Of a stretch of 64,000 bases of DNA, positions 1-11,531 are shown piece after piece (the first letter of the stretch is position 1; every line of letters starts with the position of its first letter). A program made the position numbers and the translations under genes. Below the pieces are notes generated by a model that saw only the letters and a program-made list of their open reading frames with translations, searched no databases and had not been told where the DNA came from. The DNA is taken from the NCBI GenBank assembly GCA_019915135.1, contig JAHLMK010000011.1, positions 310,001 through 374,000 on the forward strand, given 5' to 3'. This DNA comes from Strobilurus pachycystidiatus. Lineage: Eukaryota > Basidiomycota > Agaricomycetes > Agaricales > Physalacriaceae.

Positions 1-51
1 TTGTGCGTTCTATCACTCTTCCACATTGATCCATGTTTACACATGCTCTAG

Positions 52-3000
52 GATGCTGATCTAATCATGCTTGCTCTAGCTACTCACGAACCTTTCTTCA
101 AAGTTCTACGAGAGGATGTGTTTGCTGATGCGAATTCCACTGCTTGCCGGAAATGTGGCCAAGAAGGTCACTATGCCGCTCAATGTGTTGAATCGGACGA
201 CGCAATACAGATGAGAGCCAAGGCTACCGTTGAAAAGCCGAAACCATTCATTTTCCTCGATGTCTCTACTCTGCGCGAATATCTCGAAGTGGAGCTTGAC
301 GTCTCTCAATCCGCCTTTCCATTTGATTTTGAAAGAGCTCTAGATGACTGGGTACTGCTCATATTCTTTGTCGGGAACGATTTCCTCCCCCATCTCCCAT
401 CCCTTGAGATTCGCGAAGGCGCCATTGATACACTGTTAAAGATATGGAAACAAGAACTGCCACGCATGGGTGGCTACTTGACAAACCACGGACAACTTGA
501 GCTGGCTCGCGTTCAGATTATTCTTCAGGGACTTGCTAGTAGGGAAGACGAGATCTTCAGAAGGAGACGTGAAGGTCTGTCTGTTTGAGAATTATCAGAC
601 TCGTAAGGTGCTGAACCACTTCTTCAGCCGAAAACCGCCAGGCGAGTAACTCGAAACGCCGCAGGATCGATAACGATATCTCTGTATCTACTGGTCCCAC
701 TGCATCGTCTAATTCCTCGAATACATCATCTCGTCACCCCCTTCCACAACGTCCGAGCTCCAACTATGACTTTGCCGCAACTGCTGATTCTATGGGTCTT
801 GGTGGACCACAGAATGCGCAGGCGCTCGAGAACGCCCCCGCTGCTCAGCAAGCTTTGGCTGGTTCAAACAGTGATGTTGTCGCGAACATCCGTGCGATCC
901 GCATGGCAAATTTGAGTGCTGCTGAAGTGCTGAGAGCAGAACTGCAGGGTGCCGACAAAAAGCCTGTCAATACTTCCCTTCCCCCCAAACCACCATCGGG
1001 GACTATGACGCCCGATTTGTCGTCCTCCCTCCCCCCAAAGCCGCCCGTCACGACGAATTTGCCGTCGGCGACTCTTGATGCGTCGCCTATGAGTGCTGGT
1101 GGCAATACGCGGCCCGCTGCGGCACCCATTCAGACCGATGATGCTTCGAACGGTGATATGTCTATGGGTTCTGTTGATGACGCCTCTACTGCCGTGGATG
1201 AAGGCAGCGTCAGCTCCGCCGGCGTCAAGCGTAAGCTAGACGATGACGATGCAGAGAATGAAGGTGACGAGACTTTGCCTGACGAGGAAGAGGAGGGCGA
1301 TGCTGTTCCCACCCTGGCTCTCACGGTGAACGCAGATGGGACTGTCGAGCAAGAGGATAATGTCAAGTGCGTGGTTGATCCGAGGTACTTCCCTGATGAT
1401 TTATGGGAGTATGCGTATAGGTTGTGGGAGCCCGGATACAAAGATCGGTACTACAGACAAAAGTTCGGTGCTGAGCCCAACGATTTGGAGTTCAGGAAGA
1501 GGTCTGTTTCCCACATGTTTATTCCCGGGTTCTACTCACGACTGTATTTTCGTAGCGTCGCCAAGAGTTACGTGGAAGGAATGGCATGGGTATTAGGATA
1601 CTACTATCAAGGCGTACGATCTCCTTCATCTAATGTTCTATCCTCTCTGAATCCCACCCAGGCACCTTCGTGGCAATGGTATTATCCACACCACTTTGCA
1701 CCGTTCGCTGCAGACTTCACAGACGTCGAGAACATGGACATCCAGTTTGATCTCGGTCAACCATTCAACCCCTACGAACAGCTCATGGGTGTGTTTCCGG
1801 CTGCAAGGTACCTCTTTGACATACGTCTGTCACATTCATTGAGCTTTAACGACCTCACAGTAAGGTTCACATCCCAGAACCATTCCATTGCCTCATGACG
1901 GACGAGGACTCGCCGATCATTGACTTCTACCCCGAAACGTTCCAGATCGATATGAACGGAAAGAAGATGGCATGGCAAGGTGTTGCATTGCTGCCTTTCA
2001 TTGACCCGAAACGCTTGCTGGATTCCATGGCTCTGCACTACCCCAAGCTTACGGAAGAGCAAGTACGGCGGAACACGATAGGCAACACAGTTGTGTTCGC
2101 GGCCGACGATCATCCGATATATCCATTCTACGAAGCCTTGTACGGCAAACGAAAGGATAAGAACGTACGCTGTGACCATTCTATCTCGCGCGAAGATCAG
2201 CTTAACATATATTCAGCCCGTCGAATTGGACGTCAGACTCAGCAGAGGCGTTAGCGGCAGTGCTCTTCCCAATCCCGAGTGTATTCCTGGATCGACGTAC
2301 TACAGCCCTTTGACGCAGATAGAGCTCCCCGACATCAAGAATGACCGTTCCCTCTCGGTACTATACTTCTTCCCCAAGCAGTTGACGCCCCATCGATCTA
2401 TGCTGCTGCCTGGCGTGAAAAAGCCAGCACGCGTCCTTGGAGCGCAGGACCTCGAGCATGCGCGTAATGGTGGTCGCGGACGTGGCAGGGGACGTGGAAA
2501 CTTCAACCAGTATGGTGATAGATCAAAGGATCCCTTCCATGCGCGCAGTTCGTGGGGCAACAACAACCGTGGACAGGGGCAAGACAGGAATGGGTACGAT
2601 GGCGGGCGTGGTGGGGGTAGAGGCGGCGGTCAAGCGTCGTATTCTGATAACCAGAACTCGTACCAACAGCCGAGACAACACAACGCTCCGGCTACGCAGC
2701 AGTATGGGGGTGGGTATGGCGGAGGATATGGCGGCGGAGGTGGCTATAATGCTCCATCGTCTCGCGGACCTCCGAGAGGCGGCGCTCCTCGTGGTGGCCC
2801 GCCTCAATCTTATGGACAGGGTGAATATAATTCACGTGGTGGCGGATATGATGGCGGATATGGTGGAGGGTATGGAGGTGGTGCTGGTGCTGGTGGGGGA
2901 TATGGAGGTTACAATGCCCCACCTGGCGGAGGCAGATACGACCGATACGACTCACAGCCTGACCGTGGTGGTTATGGCGGCTACGGCAACCAAAACACCG

Positions 3001-3143
3001 GAGGATATGGCGGTTACGGCCAACCTCCAGCTCAACCCCAGAGTTATGGAGGATATGGTCAGCCGCCACCATCTAACGCCTATGGCTACAACGCAAGTGA
3101 TCGCGGAGGGTACCCATCAAATGGCCGTGGTCGCGGGTGGTAA
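52..3143 (+). CDS. RAT1: Rat1/Xrn2 5'-3' exoribonuclease, 3' part (partial at window start)
   Basis: Nuclear 5'-to-3' exoribonuclease used in rRNA/snoRNA processing and in torpedo termination of RNA polymerase II. The window holds about 925 residues after an acceptor at 50-51; the N-terminal catalytic part lies upstream. Model exons are 52-574, 628-1366, 1421-1501, 1556-1613, 1662-1807, 1861-2164 and 2217-3143. All introns are 48-54 bp and keep frame. Recognisable Rat1 blocks are [16 protein letters not shown], a CCHC knuckle ([14 protein letters not shown]) that marks Rat1/Xrn2 rather than Xrn1, [31 protein letters not shown] and [11 protein letters not shown] basic RKRK-like patch near 1210-1260 may be a nuclear signal. 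The last ~220 residues are Gly/Tyr/Arg-rich ([15 protein letters not shown]), an RGG-type RNA-binding tail. The stop is TAA at 3141-3143. The family call is very secure. Confidence 0.95.
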
Positions 3144-3437
3144 TCGAGAGCCCCCCCCCTGGATAGTGACTTACCATGTTGTTTATGATTCATGTTATCA
3201 GACAAGACGCTGCCAATTAGCCTACATTGATCCTAATTCGGAGCTCAGTCACTTCCCTGAACACAGAACACAGATACTCAGATCCTGTTGACATCTCTGC
3301 CCGCCTACTTTGGACCTGCGCAGTGGCGTGCATGTATCGTCTGTCATCTCATAATTCTCCCACTGTAGCGGACCTCGCTGATTACTTACGGAGAGATAGA
3401 TCGATTACCCAGAAACACATACGGTGGGACCACACTA

Positions 3438-5345
3438 CGACGGCTAAGCACTACACTCTACTGGTTCGTTGATTTTTTTGATACGAGTATTTGAACAGCC
3501 ACAATTTCGCTCTGTTTCCTTTCTTGCTGGCGGTAGCATCCCCAGCACTGAGAGGCTATGGTGGTGATTTGGAGCTGTTGTATCAACGACGTGACTGGCT
3601 TCCAACCTAATGGAAAGTGTACATGCATCTCTTAGCCAAGACGGCGGCGGCGGCTGGGTTTCACGTCTAGGATGCGGCCCTTCCATAAAATCAGATGCTA
3701 CCTCGACTTTCTGGGTATAGGTGACCCCATCTTTGGCTCGAAGTCCGGACGACTCGAGGGGCGGTATGACGACGGCGTACTTCACAGGCAGAATTATCAG
3801 TCAAAGTCCCAAGAGAGCAACCAACCATTACCTCGACTGAAAACGCAGGATGACTGGATGACACGGGCATCCCATCGTGCACATGAATTTCGCCTCGAGC
3901 GGTCAGTACGCCCTCTCGACGTTCAATGTTGTACCAGATCACGGCAGAAACTTCGACCTCGAATGCCTCGGACACTGTTTCACCACTTCTCTGTCCTTTG
4001 CCACTAGGACGTCCCGCTGGATCGAGAAAAGTCACAAGCCGACGAAGATGAACCTTGATGCTTGCGCGTGGGTCAAGATTAGCACTAGATTAGCGAAGAA
4101 AGCGCTACTAGGCTCTTTCAATTTGACCTGGCAGGAAATAGTAACCGATCCCCGGGTGTAGACAAGCTTTGACAAATTCGTCAGAACGGTATCCAGCGTT
4201 TCTGTTCTAGAATCGGCTCACTGGATTAGCTAGATAGAACTTGCACTGAAGTGAGAAGTAGAAGAAGCGACGAGGGAGACAAAAACTCACGCTCCCCGCC
4301 ACGACCGCCGTGCTGCTTCAGTAAACTCCGGTAAGGGATGGTGGTCCAGCCTTCTGGGTCGCTCTCTGGGCCAGGTATGGGTATCCCACGGGGATTTGCC
4401 AATGCTGCTATTCGCATGGACGAGAGGGGCCGCGGTGTAAACTTGGGTATGAATAAGACGTTGGTGCTTAATCTATCGCCGAATGTCAGCCATTCTGAAG
4501 ACAGAGGCATCCAAAAGACATGCTCAGTATCTTTCTGCAACTTGTTCCGCTGAATACGCAGGGCAAGCTCGTAGACAACCTGGACGGGAGCCTTGGGCTC
4601 ATAAAAGAACTCCGGTAACAGACAGCGTTTATTTGTAGAATCTATTCCATTCGCTGGAGCAACCGGAAGCGCCACCTCAAAAGGTCACAGAAAAGTTCCT
4701 GCCGTATGTTTTCCTGTTTTGGCTGCATCCAGCGCGAAGATTGTCTCAGTTCCCCCTCATCGTAAGAAAGATACTGCCAATGAACTTATTGAGAATTCGA
4801 ATATCAGCGCTCCGTCGAGGTAAAGTAAAGAACCACTTACGCGCACTGTGACGCCCCGAACAGACAGTGGTTTAGTGATATGTAGTTCCGCGGATCCTTT
4901 GACAGGGAGTTCGGAATGTATGACGGGTATGTCACTTCTGGCATGAGCATGGCTTTCGACAACGAATGACGCCCAATCATCGCTGCCTTTCGCCTTACGA
5001 GTGTATGAATGCACTGGGGCGAGATTAGAAGAGAAAGATGTCAGAGGGGGAGGATGCAAAGTCGCATAAGTGGGAAGCGAGTCAAAGTCTGTGTCTTCGA
5101 GTGTATATCCCGGCAGCGTCGTAACGGTTGTAGTTGAGACCGTAGAAAATCGACGCGACAAACGGTGCATCGTCGAAGTAGCTCTGGGAAGGAATGTCCA
5201 GTTCGTGAAGCATCTTTGCTGGAAAAGCCTGGAATAAAAGACGTGCCACTGCGAACGATCAGTTTCAACTTTATTGTTCGCCCAGACGCGCCGGCAACTC
5301 GCGCGGCCCGGCGCTGGTGCTTCAAAGTTCAAATAACAATAAGAT
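3438..5345. repeat. Segmental duplication, copy A (arrestin-like block)
   Basis: This block matches 56451-58380 in the same orientation, about 53 kb away. It begins at the shared GGCTAAGCACTACACTC string downstream of the arrestin-like gene and runs past its start codon to the AATAACAATAA string. Similarity is high in exons and in introns, so this is copied genomic DNA and not a retrocopy. A further patch, 6280-6500, matches 58503-58690, so the original duplicated block also took in the start of the neighbouring nucleotidyltransferase-like gene. Confidence 0.85.
3447..5170 (-). pseudogene. Arrestin-like protein, broken copy A
   Basis: Fungal arrestin-like (alpha-arrestin fold) sequence; such proteins act as adaptors for membrane protein ubiquitination. 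The first exon starts with MHRLSRRFSTVSTTTVTTL near 5170 and reads to VRGVTVRV, followed by an intron. Arrestin-fold blocks follow: ALPVAPANG, LLPEFFYEPKAPVQVVYEL, a proline/glycine loop ending DPEGWTTIPY, and a C-terminal sheet with FEVEVSAVIWYNIERREG. Compared with copy B (56480-58214), the exon after the first intron lacks about 23 bp around 4750 and runs into TGA. A second stop replaces the Trp codon of the TFQWPFEV block near 4680. The middle exon around 4500, broken in copy B, is open here. I see no splicing that bypasses both lesions, so I call it a pseudogene. Confidence 0.75.
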
Positions 5346-5570
5346 GGCGATCCTAGAGGGGCCGCACCATGTATCTATGAGATTAGGCGAGACCTCTTTG
5401 GTATATATCAATATAAATTAGTTGATTGATGCCCGCGTCAAAAAGAGAGAAGTCTCGGAGAAAGAGGCTCAGAGCTGATGATGGAAAAGCGCTGGCGACA
5501 CCGACGGTTTGCCGGATGGTTTATAGCAGAAAGGTTACCACGAAGGCGTTGGACAGAGTGAGCAAGTGGA

Positions 5571-6533
5571 TTAGTCGGGAGGAGGGAGGAGCGATTCTTG
5601 TTCTGCACGGGGCAAGACCGTGATTGTCTCCCAATCTGCCGAATGAATGACAGTCTCCAGGGTTGTCAAGAGAGTGTTCTCCTCGTCGATGAGTGTGTAA
5701 TAGTATCCCGAAACCATCTGCAACAGCTCGTCTTTTGGCTTGCCGTCGTACTGATCGAACTCGATCTTCATGTTGTTCTCGGCAAGCCAAATCACAAGGA
5801 AATCGATGTCCTGTTTATCCGTGCGGTTTTTGCGCGCAGTTTTGGGACGCGTAGATGTACGAGTCATGGACCAACGCTTGAACTTGGTCAGGATGAGGAT
5901 GGTCGGATGAAGAAGGGGTATTTTTTCTGCAATGTATCAGGAAGCCTGTCTGTCGCTGACACACTTAAATACCTGCTTGTCCGCCAGAAGCTATATATCG
6001 AAGGCTAATGTTCTTCGGGAGACCAAGTGCTCCGGCAACTAAGGTCTCGATGAGAACGTTGCCTTTACTTTTCTGGACGAGCTCTGCGTCTCTGAAGTGT
6101 GTGTTTACCGGATCCTACAGTAGATACCTTTGAGTCATGATTCATATATGGCTATAGCAGCTGATTCACCCTGACGAAGTAAAATTTGAAGCCTGCAGTT
6201 GCAAAGCGTGCATCATTCTCTTGCAATGCGTTCCTGATGGCTAAGACGTTCTGACCCTCCTTGGGGCTGATTAGTATGTCTATGTCGTGCACAAAGTGAG
6301 GATTAGTGAGGCTGTATGTCATCGCACCGATACTCATCTCTGTCGGCCTCGTGCTACCAAGAAGAGACCAAGCGAAGCCTCCAATGTAAGCATGATCACA
6401 GTCCTGTTCGGCCAGTCTGACAAACATTTGATTCGCGTAAGCACCATCGACTGGGAATCACAAACAGCTCTGAGAGAATCCTGGCAGCCTGAGTCTGGTG
6501 TTCTCGAGAAGCCGACACCGAGATAGAGTTCAT
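5571..6533 (-). CDS. Putative nucleotidyltransferase-fold protein
   Basis: Predicted 252-residue protein. Model exons, in transcript order, are 6533-6466, 6416-6334, 6279-6170, 6114-5973 and 5926-5571, with frame kept at every junction and introns of 46-55 bp. The N-terminus contains HAYIGGFAWSLLGSTRPTE, which resembles the G-G-x-A-x-x-x-x-G-x-x-R-x-T start of nucleotidyltransferase-fold domains found in many uncharacterised basidiomycete proteins. The following acidic pair would be E..N if the 54-bp intron is removed, or DID if it is retained; the intron has a good CACTAAT branch site. The C-terminal half (DKQDIDFLVIWLAENNMKI) is helical. Substrate and reaction are unknown. It shares a 150-bp divergent promoter with the gene at 6684. 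A truncated copy of its 5' end lies at 58503-58690. Confidence 0.6.
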
Positions 6534-6683
6534 GATGTTCATCGACGAGCAGTCGACGAGTCGAGTTCAGTGGTACCGATCGGTGGCGGCGGCCGTGTTG
6601 GAAACTCGGCACTTGCCGATCAAGCTCCGAGCGATGATGACACAACGGTGCAGTGCCCGCTTTGCTCTTGACCACAAACCACG

Positions 6684-7557
6684 ATGTCGAGGACACAAAC
6701 AATTACAGCGCAGGCCGCCACTGCGCCCCAATCCATGCCGTTATTCCTCGAACCCAGCCACAAACTCGCCACACAGCCACTAGATGACCCCTTCGATACC
6801 TCTCCCAGCGTACTCGTCGAGCAGGCATTGGGAAAGCTTTCAAAAGCTGGCATCGAGCTGATTTTATGGGGCTCGTCTTTACAAAGAAGTCTGCGTGTGC
6901 CAGTTGTACCTATGGTAAACCGCATATCTCTCATTTATCGGAACTCATCCCAACTTCATTCAGCACTTCACATTTCTAGTCCCCGACGAACAGCTGGATA
7001 AAGCGTCGAACATAGTCTCCAAAATGAACCTTCCGCTTTCTCCGCCGCATAGTCTACTTGTCAAAGTAGACGGCGTCTTCCATTCCAAAGGCCGACTTCA
7101 CCGCCTCACTCGCTGTACCGGCCTTGGATCCGTACAATATCTCCATCTTTTCCCGGCTTCATTTCCCGGCTTCCAGTCTCCGGAGCTCCACAAACAGCAA
7201 ATTCTTGATTTCACCCTTCTCGTTCCTCGTGTCTCTGCTGTCTATGCCTCCATTCTACGGTTGCTAGCCTTCCATCCCCGGAAAAACCCTCTCATCCGCA
7301 ATCATCTACTCGCCGACCTCGAAATGCTCATCCATTACAATCTCATGGATTTGCAGGATGGCTACGTCGATGAAGAGGATGATGACGAGTGGGACAGGCT
7401 AGAAATGGACAGACGGATCCAGGACGCCTCAGCTACGATACAAGGTTGGGGTTTGGAAGGGGAGTGGCGTGAGGGTGAGGACTGGATGCAGGATGCACTC
7501 GTTGCTGTTGTCAAAGGGACAGCCTCTATGAGCAATCTGCCATGGCTGGGGAGCTGA
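6684..7557 (+). CDS. Conserved hypothetical protein
   Basis: Predicted 274-residue protein from exons 6684-6914 and 6964-7557 with a 49-bp intron; frame is kept (VVPM then HFTFLVPDEQL). I do not recognise a named domain. The start shows an N-terminal polar stretch, then a helix ending in LSKAGIELILWGSSLQRSL. The second half is mixed and ends in a strongly acidic helix (DEEDDDEWDRLEMDRRI). The pattern of an amphipathic N-terminal half and GLGSVQYLHLFPASFPGF core suggests a soluble globular protein. It has no signal peptide or membrane segment. It starts 150 bp from the divergent nucleotidyltransferase-like gene. The coding call is supported by the long second exon and the clean intron; the function is unknown. 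Confidence 0.65.
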
Positions 7558-7779
7558 ATGCTGCCAAGTATACCAGTGGTACTTCGTGTAATATTAGTTC
7601 GATTTTAGTGTATTGTAGTTCCTTTTATCTTTATCCCATCGGGTTTTTCGGTCCACGCCCTCGCGATTCATTGAATGACTTGCATGACTTTCCCGTATGG
7701 TATAATAAATATAAACTGTACATGTTACTTACATTGCAGATGAGTTGAAGTTGACCTATTTCGTGCACGAGTTCCCTAA

Positions 7780-10310
7780 TCAATACCCACCCCCAATGCC
7801 TCCCATTCCTCCTGGCATGACCCCGCTACCTACGTGACCGCCGTGCATGCTTCCCGGTGCGACAGGTACGCCGCCCGCCATGGTACCGGGCAAGCCGCCA
7901 CCCATAGATCCAGCCATACCACCACCCATAGATCCACCCATGCCACCGCCCATAGATCCACCCATGCCACCACCCATAGATCCACCCATGCCACCACCCA
8001 TAGAGCCAACCATGCCTCCGGAAATCATATTTCCGGGACCCATACCAGCACTCCCAGCAGGCTGCACACAGACCAGTACCAAGGCATAGGTCTTGGCCTT
8101 CGCTCTCGCCTTGCGGCTCTTCTTCTTCTCTTTCCTCCTCCTCTTCTTTTCTGCTTTCTCCAGCTTACGTTTACGCTTCGCCTCCAAAATCTCCGACATC
8201 TGGCCTTGCCCGTACCCAGGGCGAGAGCCATAGACTCCATACCCAGCCGCTTCGTACTTTTCCCCGCCAGAGTCAGACTCTTCAGACTCAGACGTAGTAG
8301 TGTCACTGTCGTCAAATTCCTCGTCGTAGAGGTGGAACGGAAGATCGTGCAGACCTGCTTGGCTGCCAGAGCGCCGTTCGCGGCCTTTGTAGATGACGGC
8401 CTCGATGCCGCGGCTAAGGAAGAAGGACGTGTTCCAGAGCTCGATGAGGTCGGCGGAAAGGGTCGCGCGTTTGGGCCTGTGTCCATTCCCGAGTGCTGGG
8501 ACGGGGAGACGACCAGCCCAAGCAAGAGCCAGATCCTGTTCAGCTTTATCAGCCCCAAACATTATCTGAATATGAGAAAATAAGCTTACTTGAACAAAAC
8601 GCGACCAGTCCTCCAGATAGACATCGTGTGGGGTCAATACTGCGGGCATGCGCGGGACGTGGTCAAGGAAATTGTCCATATTCTGAATCTTGATGGGCTC
8701 GAAAGGCGTATATGGGCACGCGGCGTTGATGGGGCGGGAGAAGCCCTCGGGGGCGGCAAGCTGCGCCTGCTCACCGGGGAAGCTCTGCATGTCAGGAATG
8801 CGGGGAGAAGGAGCACCCATCATGCCGGGAAGTGGGGTCGTTGCCCTGGAACGCGCAGCCTCGATGGCAGCGCCAGCGCCTGTCGCGTACGCACTGGCAC
8901 CGTACGCCCCTCCGGCAGGAGGGTAATCGGGACGAGGAGATGTATACGCTGAGCCAGGATACTGGCCTCCAGGCGCACCAGCGTAGGGAATTTCCCCAGG
9001 ACGCATGTTCGGGGACGCACCAGGCGGGTACGGAGCTGTGGAGTATGGGCGCTGCTGTTGAGCGGGGTTCGTGTACGGGCCCGTAGCGGGAGCGTAGGGC
9101 GTTCCACCGCCACTTGTAGCATATCCTGGAGCACCGGCACTTGTACCATACCCGGGAGCACCACCGAAGTTGCCGCTGATCTTGCGCGCGCGCTCGGCAG
9201 CACTTTCGTGGGTGCTGTATTTCCTTGGGCGGCCGGGTCCGCCGCTGTGCTCAATGTCTAGTCCGGCGAACTGGTCGCTGAGGCCAAGACCAGAGCTCAC
9301 TTTGCGCTCGCGACCGTAGCCGGTAGAGCCTGCAGTACCGTAAGGACCTACTGAGCCAGGGAGGATGCCAGCAGATTGGTCAGTTGGGTAGCCTGGGGTA
9401 CTACCGTAAGGGCTGCCTGGATAAGCGCCTTGGGCGGCAGGATAAGCGCCCTGGGAAGGAAAGCCTACGGAACTGGGGGGTGCTGGTGGGGGGCCAGCAT
9501 TGAAGCTCTTGCGCCTTTCGCGGATGGCAATGTCAGCTTCGCGGGCGTAGCGAAGCTCGTCGTCTTCGCGCCGGTAGCGCTCCTTGTCGCGGACAAGTTT
9601 CGCCGCCTCTTTCTCCTCTTTTCTTCTTCGTTTTTCCTCAGCTCGCTGCCTATTGGATGTGTTTAGCGTGGTGGCTTTGCGCACACGAGGATGCCAACTC
9701 ACCAGTCCTTGTTGCCGGTGTTCAAAGTTCCACGATTGAAAGACGCTGTGAATTCCTGGAAACATACTGATCAGATGGCTTATCACCTTGTAACGATCTC
9801 GCCCACCTCGCTCGCAGGCTGTGCTCCCACGGGGAAGACGTGGGTAGCCTCCGCGGGCACCCACTGGATGCCAGAAACGACACCAGCAGCAGTCTGGTAG
9901 CTGCAGATCGCAAAGATCGGTGGATCAGCGCCTGTCTCGACTGTCGAAGGAAGCGAAGACCAACCTGGCAGGAACCGCTCTAGAAAGCCAGTGATCAACA
10001 CGATCGAGCCGCTATTTGGATCCGATTGGACTGACCTGAACGGGTGGTACGTCGTGCGGCCGTCTGGGGTGACGGTCGTCGTGTACGTGATCGTGCCGGG
10101 AGTCGGGACACTCTCATTGCCTGGGAGCTGATGGTGGGGCACTGACTGGGTCTGCTGATACGGTGAGCCCTGCGGAGGCACCGCCTGGTACGGCGACGGC
10201 GCTCGCTGGTACGGATTCGGGGATGCCGCCCGCCCGTAGGGATTGGGCGACGCCGCCCGCCCATAGGGATTGGGCGATGAGGAGCGATACATGTCAATGA
10301 TATGGGGCAA
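7780..10310 (-). CDS. Low-complexity Pro/Gly/Tyr-rich protein with conserved core and Gly-Met repeat tail
   Basis: Predicted 750-residue protein. Model exons are 10310-10036, 9979-9965 (15 bp), 9900-9807, 9755-9703, 9649-8590 and 8535-7780; the donor of the third exon could instead be at 9795. The N-terminus repeats SPNPYGRAA, then has TITYTTTVTPDGRTTYHPF and a conserved block GVVSGIQWVPAEATHVFP. A charged coiled coil (RAEEKRRRKEEKEAAK) follows, then a long Gly/Pro/Tyr-rich linker. The conserved core has CPYTPFEPIKIQNMDNFL, FVQDLALAWAGRLPVP and LIELWNTSFFLSRG. Another basic helix (KRKRKLEKAEKKRRRKEKK) precedes a tail of GGMGGSMG repeats. Related proteins occur in other basidiomycetes but I know of no assigned function. 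The start could also be the internal Met six residues later. Confidence 0.7.
7895..8010. repeat. 24-bp in-frame tandem repeat (GGSMGGGM units)
   Basis: Imperfect 24-bp units built on CCACCCATAGATCCACCCATG repeat about five times inside the last exon of the low-complexity gene. Each encodes GGSMGGGM on the minus strand. Because the unit is a multiple of three, copy number can change without breaking the frame. Confidence 0.8.
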
Positions 10311-10449
10311 GTCAAGCCTTCCCTTGCAACGTGCCCTCTAAGTAGCGCAGGTACTGATGCCGATCGCGATATCAGCGCGTCACAGTCGCGAGTCCGTGAC
10401 AATGTTCAAACTATCTACATACAACGCACACATGTTCTATCGCGGATGA

Positions 10450-11330
10450 CTACCAGAACTTCCAGAACAGAATGATGATTACTATGAGGCCCACGGCACC
10501 GAGAGGAGCATACTGCCGCAGCATGGCTTGGAAATTGACATTCCGTGCAGCCTTTCGGTACTTTTCGGATTCGGAACGCAGCGAAGTGGATAGATGCGAC
10601 ATTCCTACGCAGAATACACCTCAGGGAAAAGTCAAAGGGTGTACTGGAGGGGTGGCTTACTGTCCAGCGAGTCGCCACGCCATAGCAGCTCTTCCATGTT
10701 CTTGGTCATGATTCTCGTCACGTCCTGGAGATCGTCGTTCAGTCTATCCAAACCTGAGCCTGCTGCAGCAGAGGCTGTTCGTGTATCCTGGTACAGCCGT
10801 GCTGTCTTGTTCATGAAGGTGTCTGAGCCCAAGTTAGCAGCTAGACAAACAAGCCAAGACTGCCAATGAACGCACCAAATCCAACAAAGGCATAAGGTTT
10901 GCGGACCTGCTCAACCTTAGGACCATAGGTGGTCGCAAATTCTTTCGACAGCTCGTCAAGGTATGAAAAGGCCAGCTTCCGAGGATAAGACTTGTCGGCT
11001 ATCGTCAGGAAAATGACATTGTCCGAGATGAGATAACTGCGACCGCGAACTGAGTGAGCTAAGACGGCCGAGGACGGCTGGGAACGCACTGCAGGGTATA
11101 TTGCCCGCTCTCAATCGAGCAGCGCGGCTCCGAGTTGGGTGTTATTCGCCGACATATCAGTTTCGACTGCTGTTTGTGTTCCTGGAGAGCCTGCTCTGTC
11201 TGTCGGTGGACGTTGTGGGTGTCAATTGCACGTCGCGGAGCACAGCGAGCACACGCACCTGCTCATCATCGACGCTGGCGGCAAGGGGCAGCGAGTCGGA
11301 GGCCCGTACAATTATTGTTGAGCGGACCAT
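10450..11330 (-). CDS. SEC22: Sec22-type R-SNARE (longin SNARE)
   Basis: R-SNARE of ER-Golgi transport vesicles. Predicted 219 residues from exons 11330-11259, 11199-11090, 11036-10876, 10822-10661 and 10604-10450, all frame-consistent. The longin domain starts MVRSTIIVRASDSLPLAAS and includes CSIESGQYTLHYLISDNV and FAFSYLDELSKEF-like strands and helices (KLAFSYLDELSKEFATTYG). The SNARE motif spans about residues 130-190 (DRLNDDLQDVTRIMTKNMEE) with an Arg at the zero-layer position. It is followed by a basic stretch and a C-terminal anchor (GAVGLIVIIILFWKFW) with no lumenal tail. Length matches the family. It shares a 201-bp divergent promoter region with the Mpo1-like gene at 11532. Confidence 0.95.
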
Positions 11331-11531
11331 GGAAATAGTATGCGAAGAGGTTACACGCCGCCAATGACGCCGGCCACGTGGCAGTGCCTTTTGCTTGAGA
11401 CTGATTGGCACCAAAGCCGCCGGCTATCGTCTTGCCGAGCCCTTACCTTACGGAGATACAAGCCCATCATATGAGCATTCAGCACTTGCGGACAAGGTCT
11501 CGCCTCCCTTTCTTTCCTTTCCACCACCATC

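Noticed and set aside
2437..3291. 284-residue ORF in another frame of the RAT1 tail
   Set aside because: Repeat-rich RGG coding DNA leaves alternate frames open; the Met/Asp/Val-rich product is a by-product of GGATATGG repeats.
7834..8583. 249-residue plus-strand ORF with TTHRSTHA repeats
   Set aside because: Antisense of the GGMGGSMG repeat in the real minus-strand gene; no independent support.
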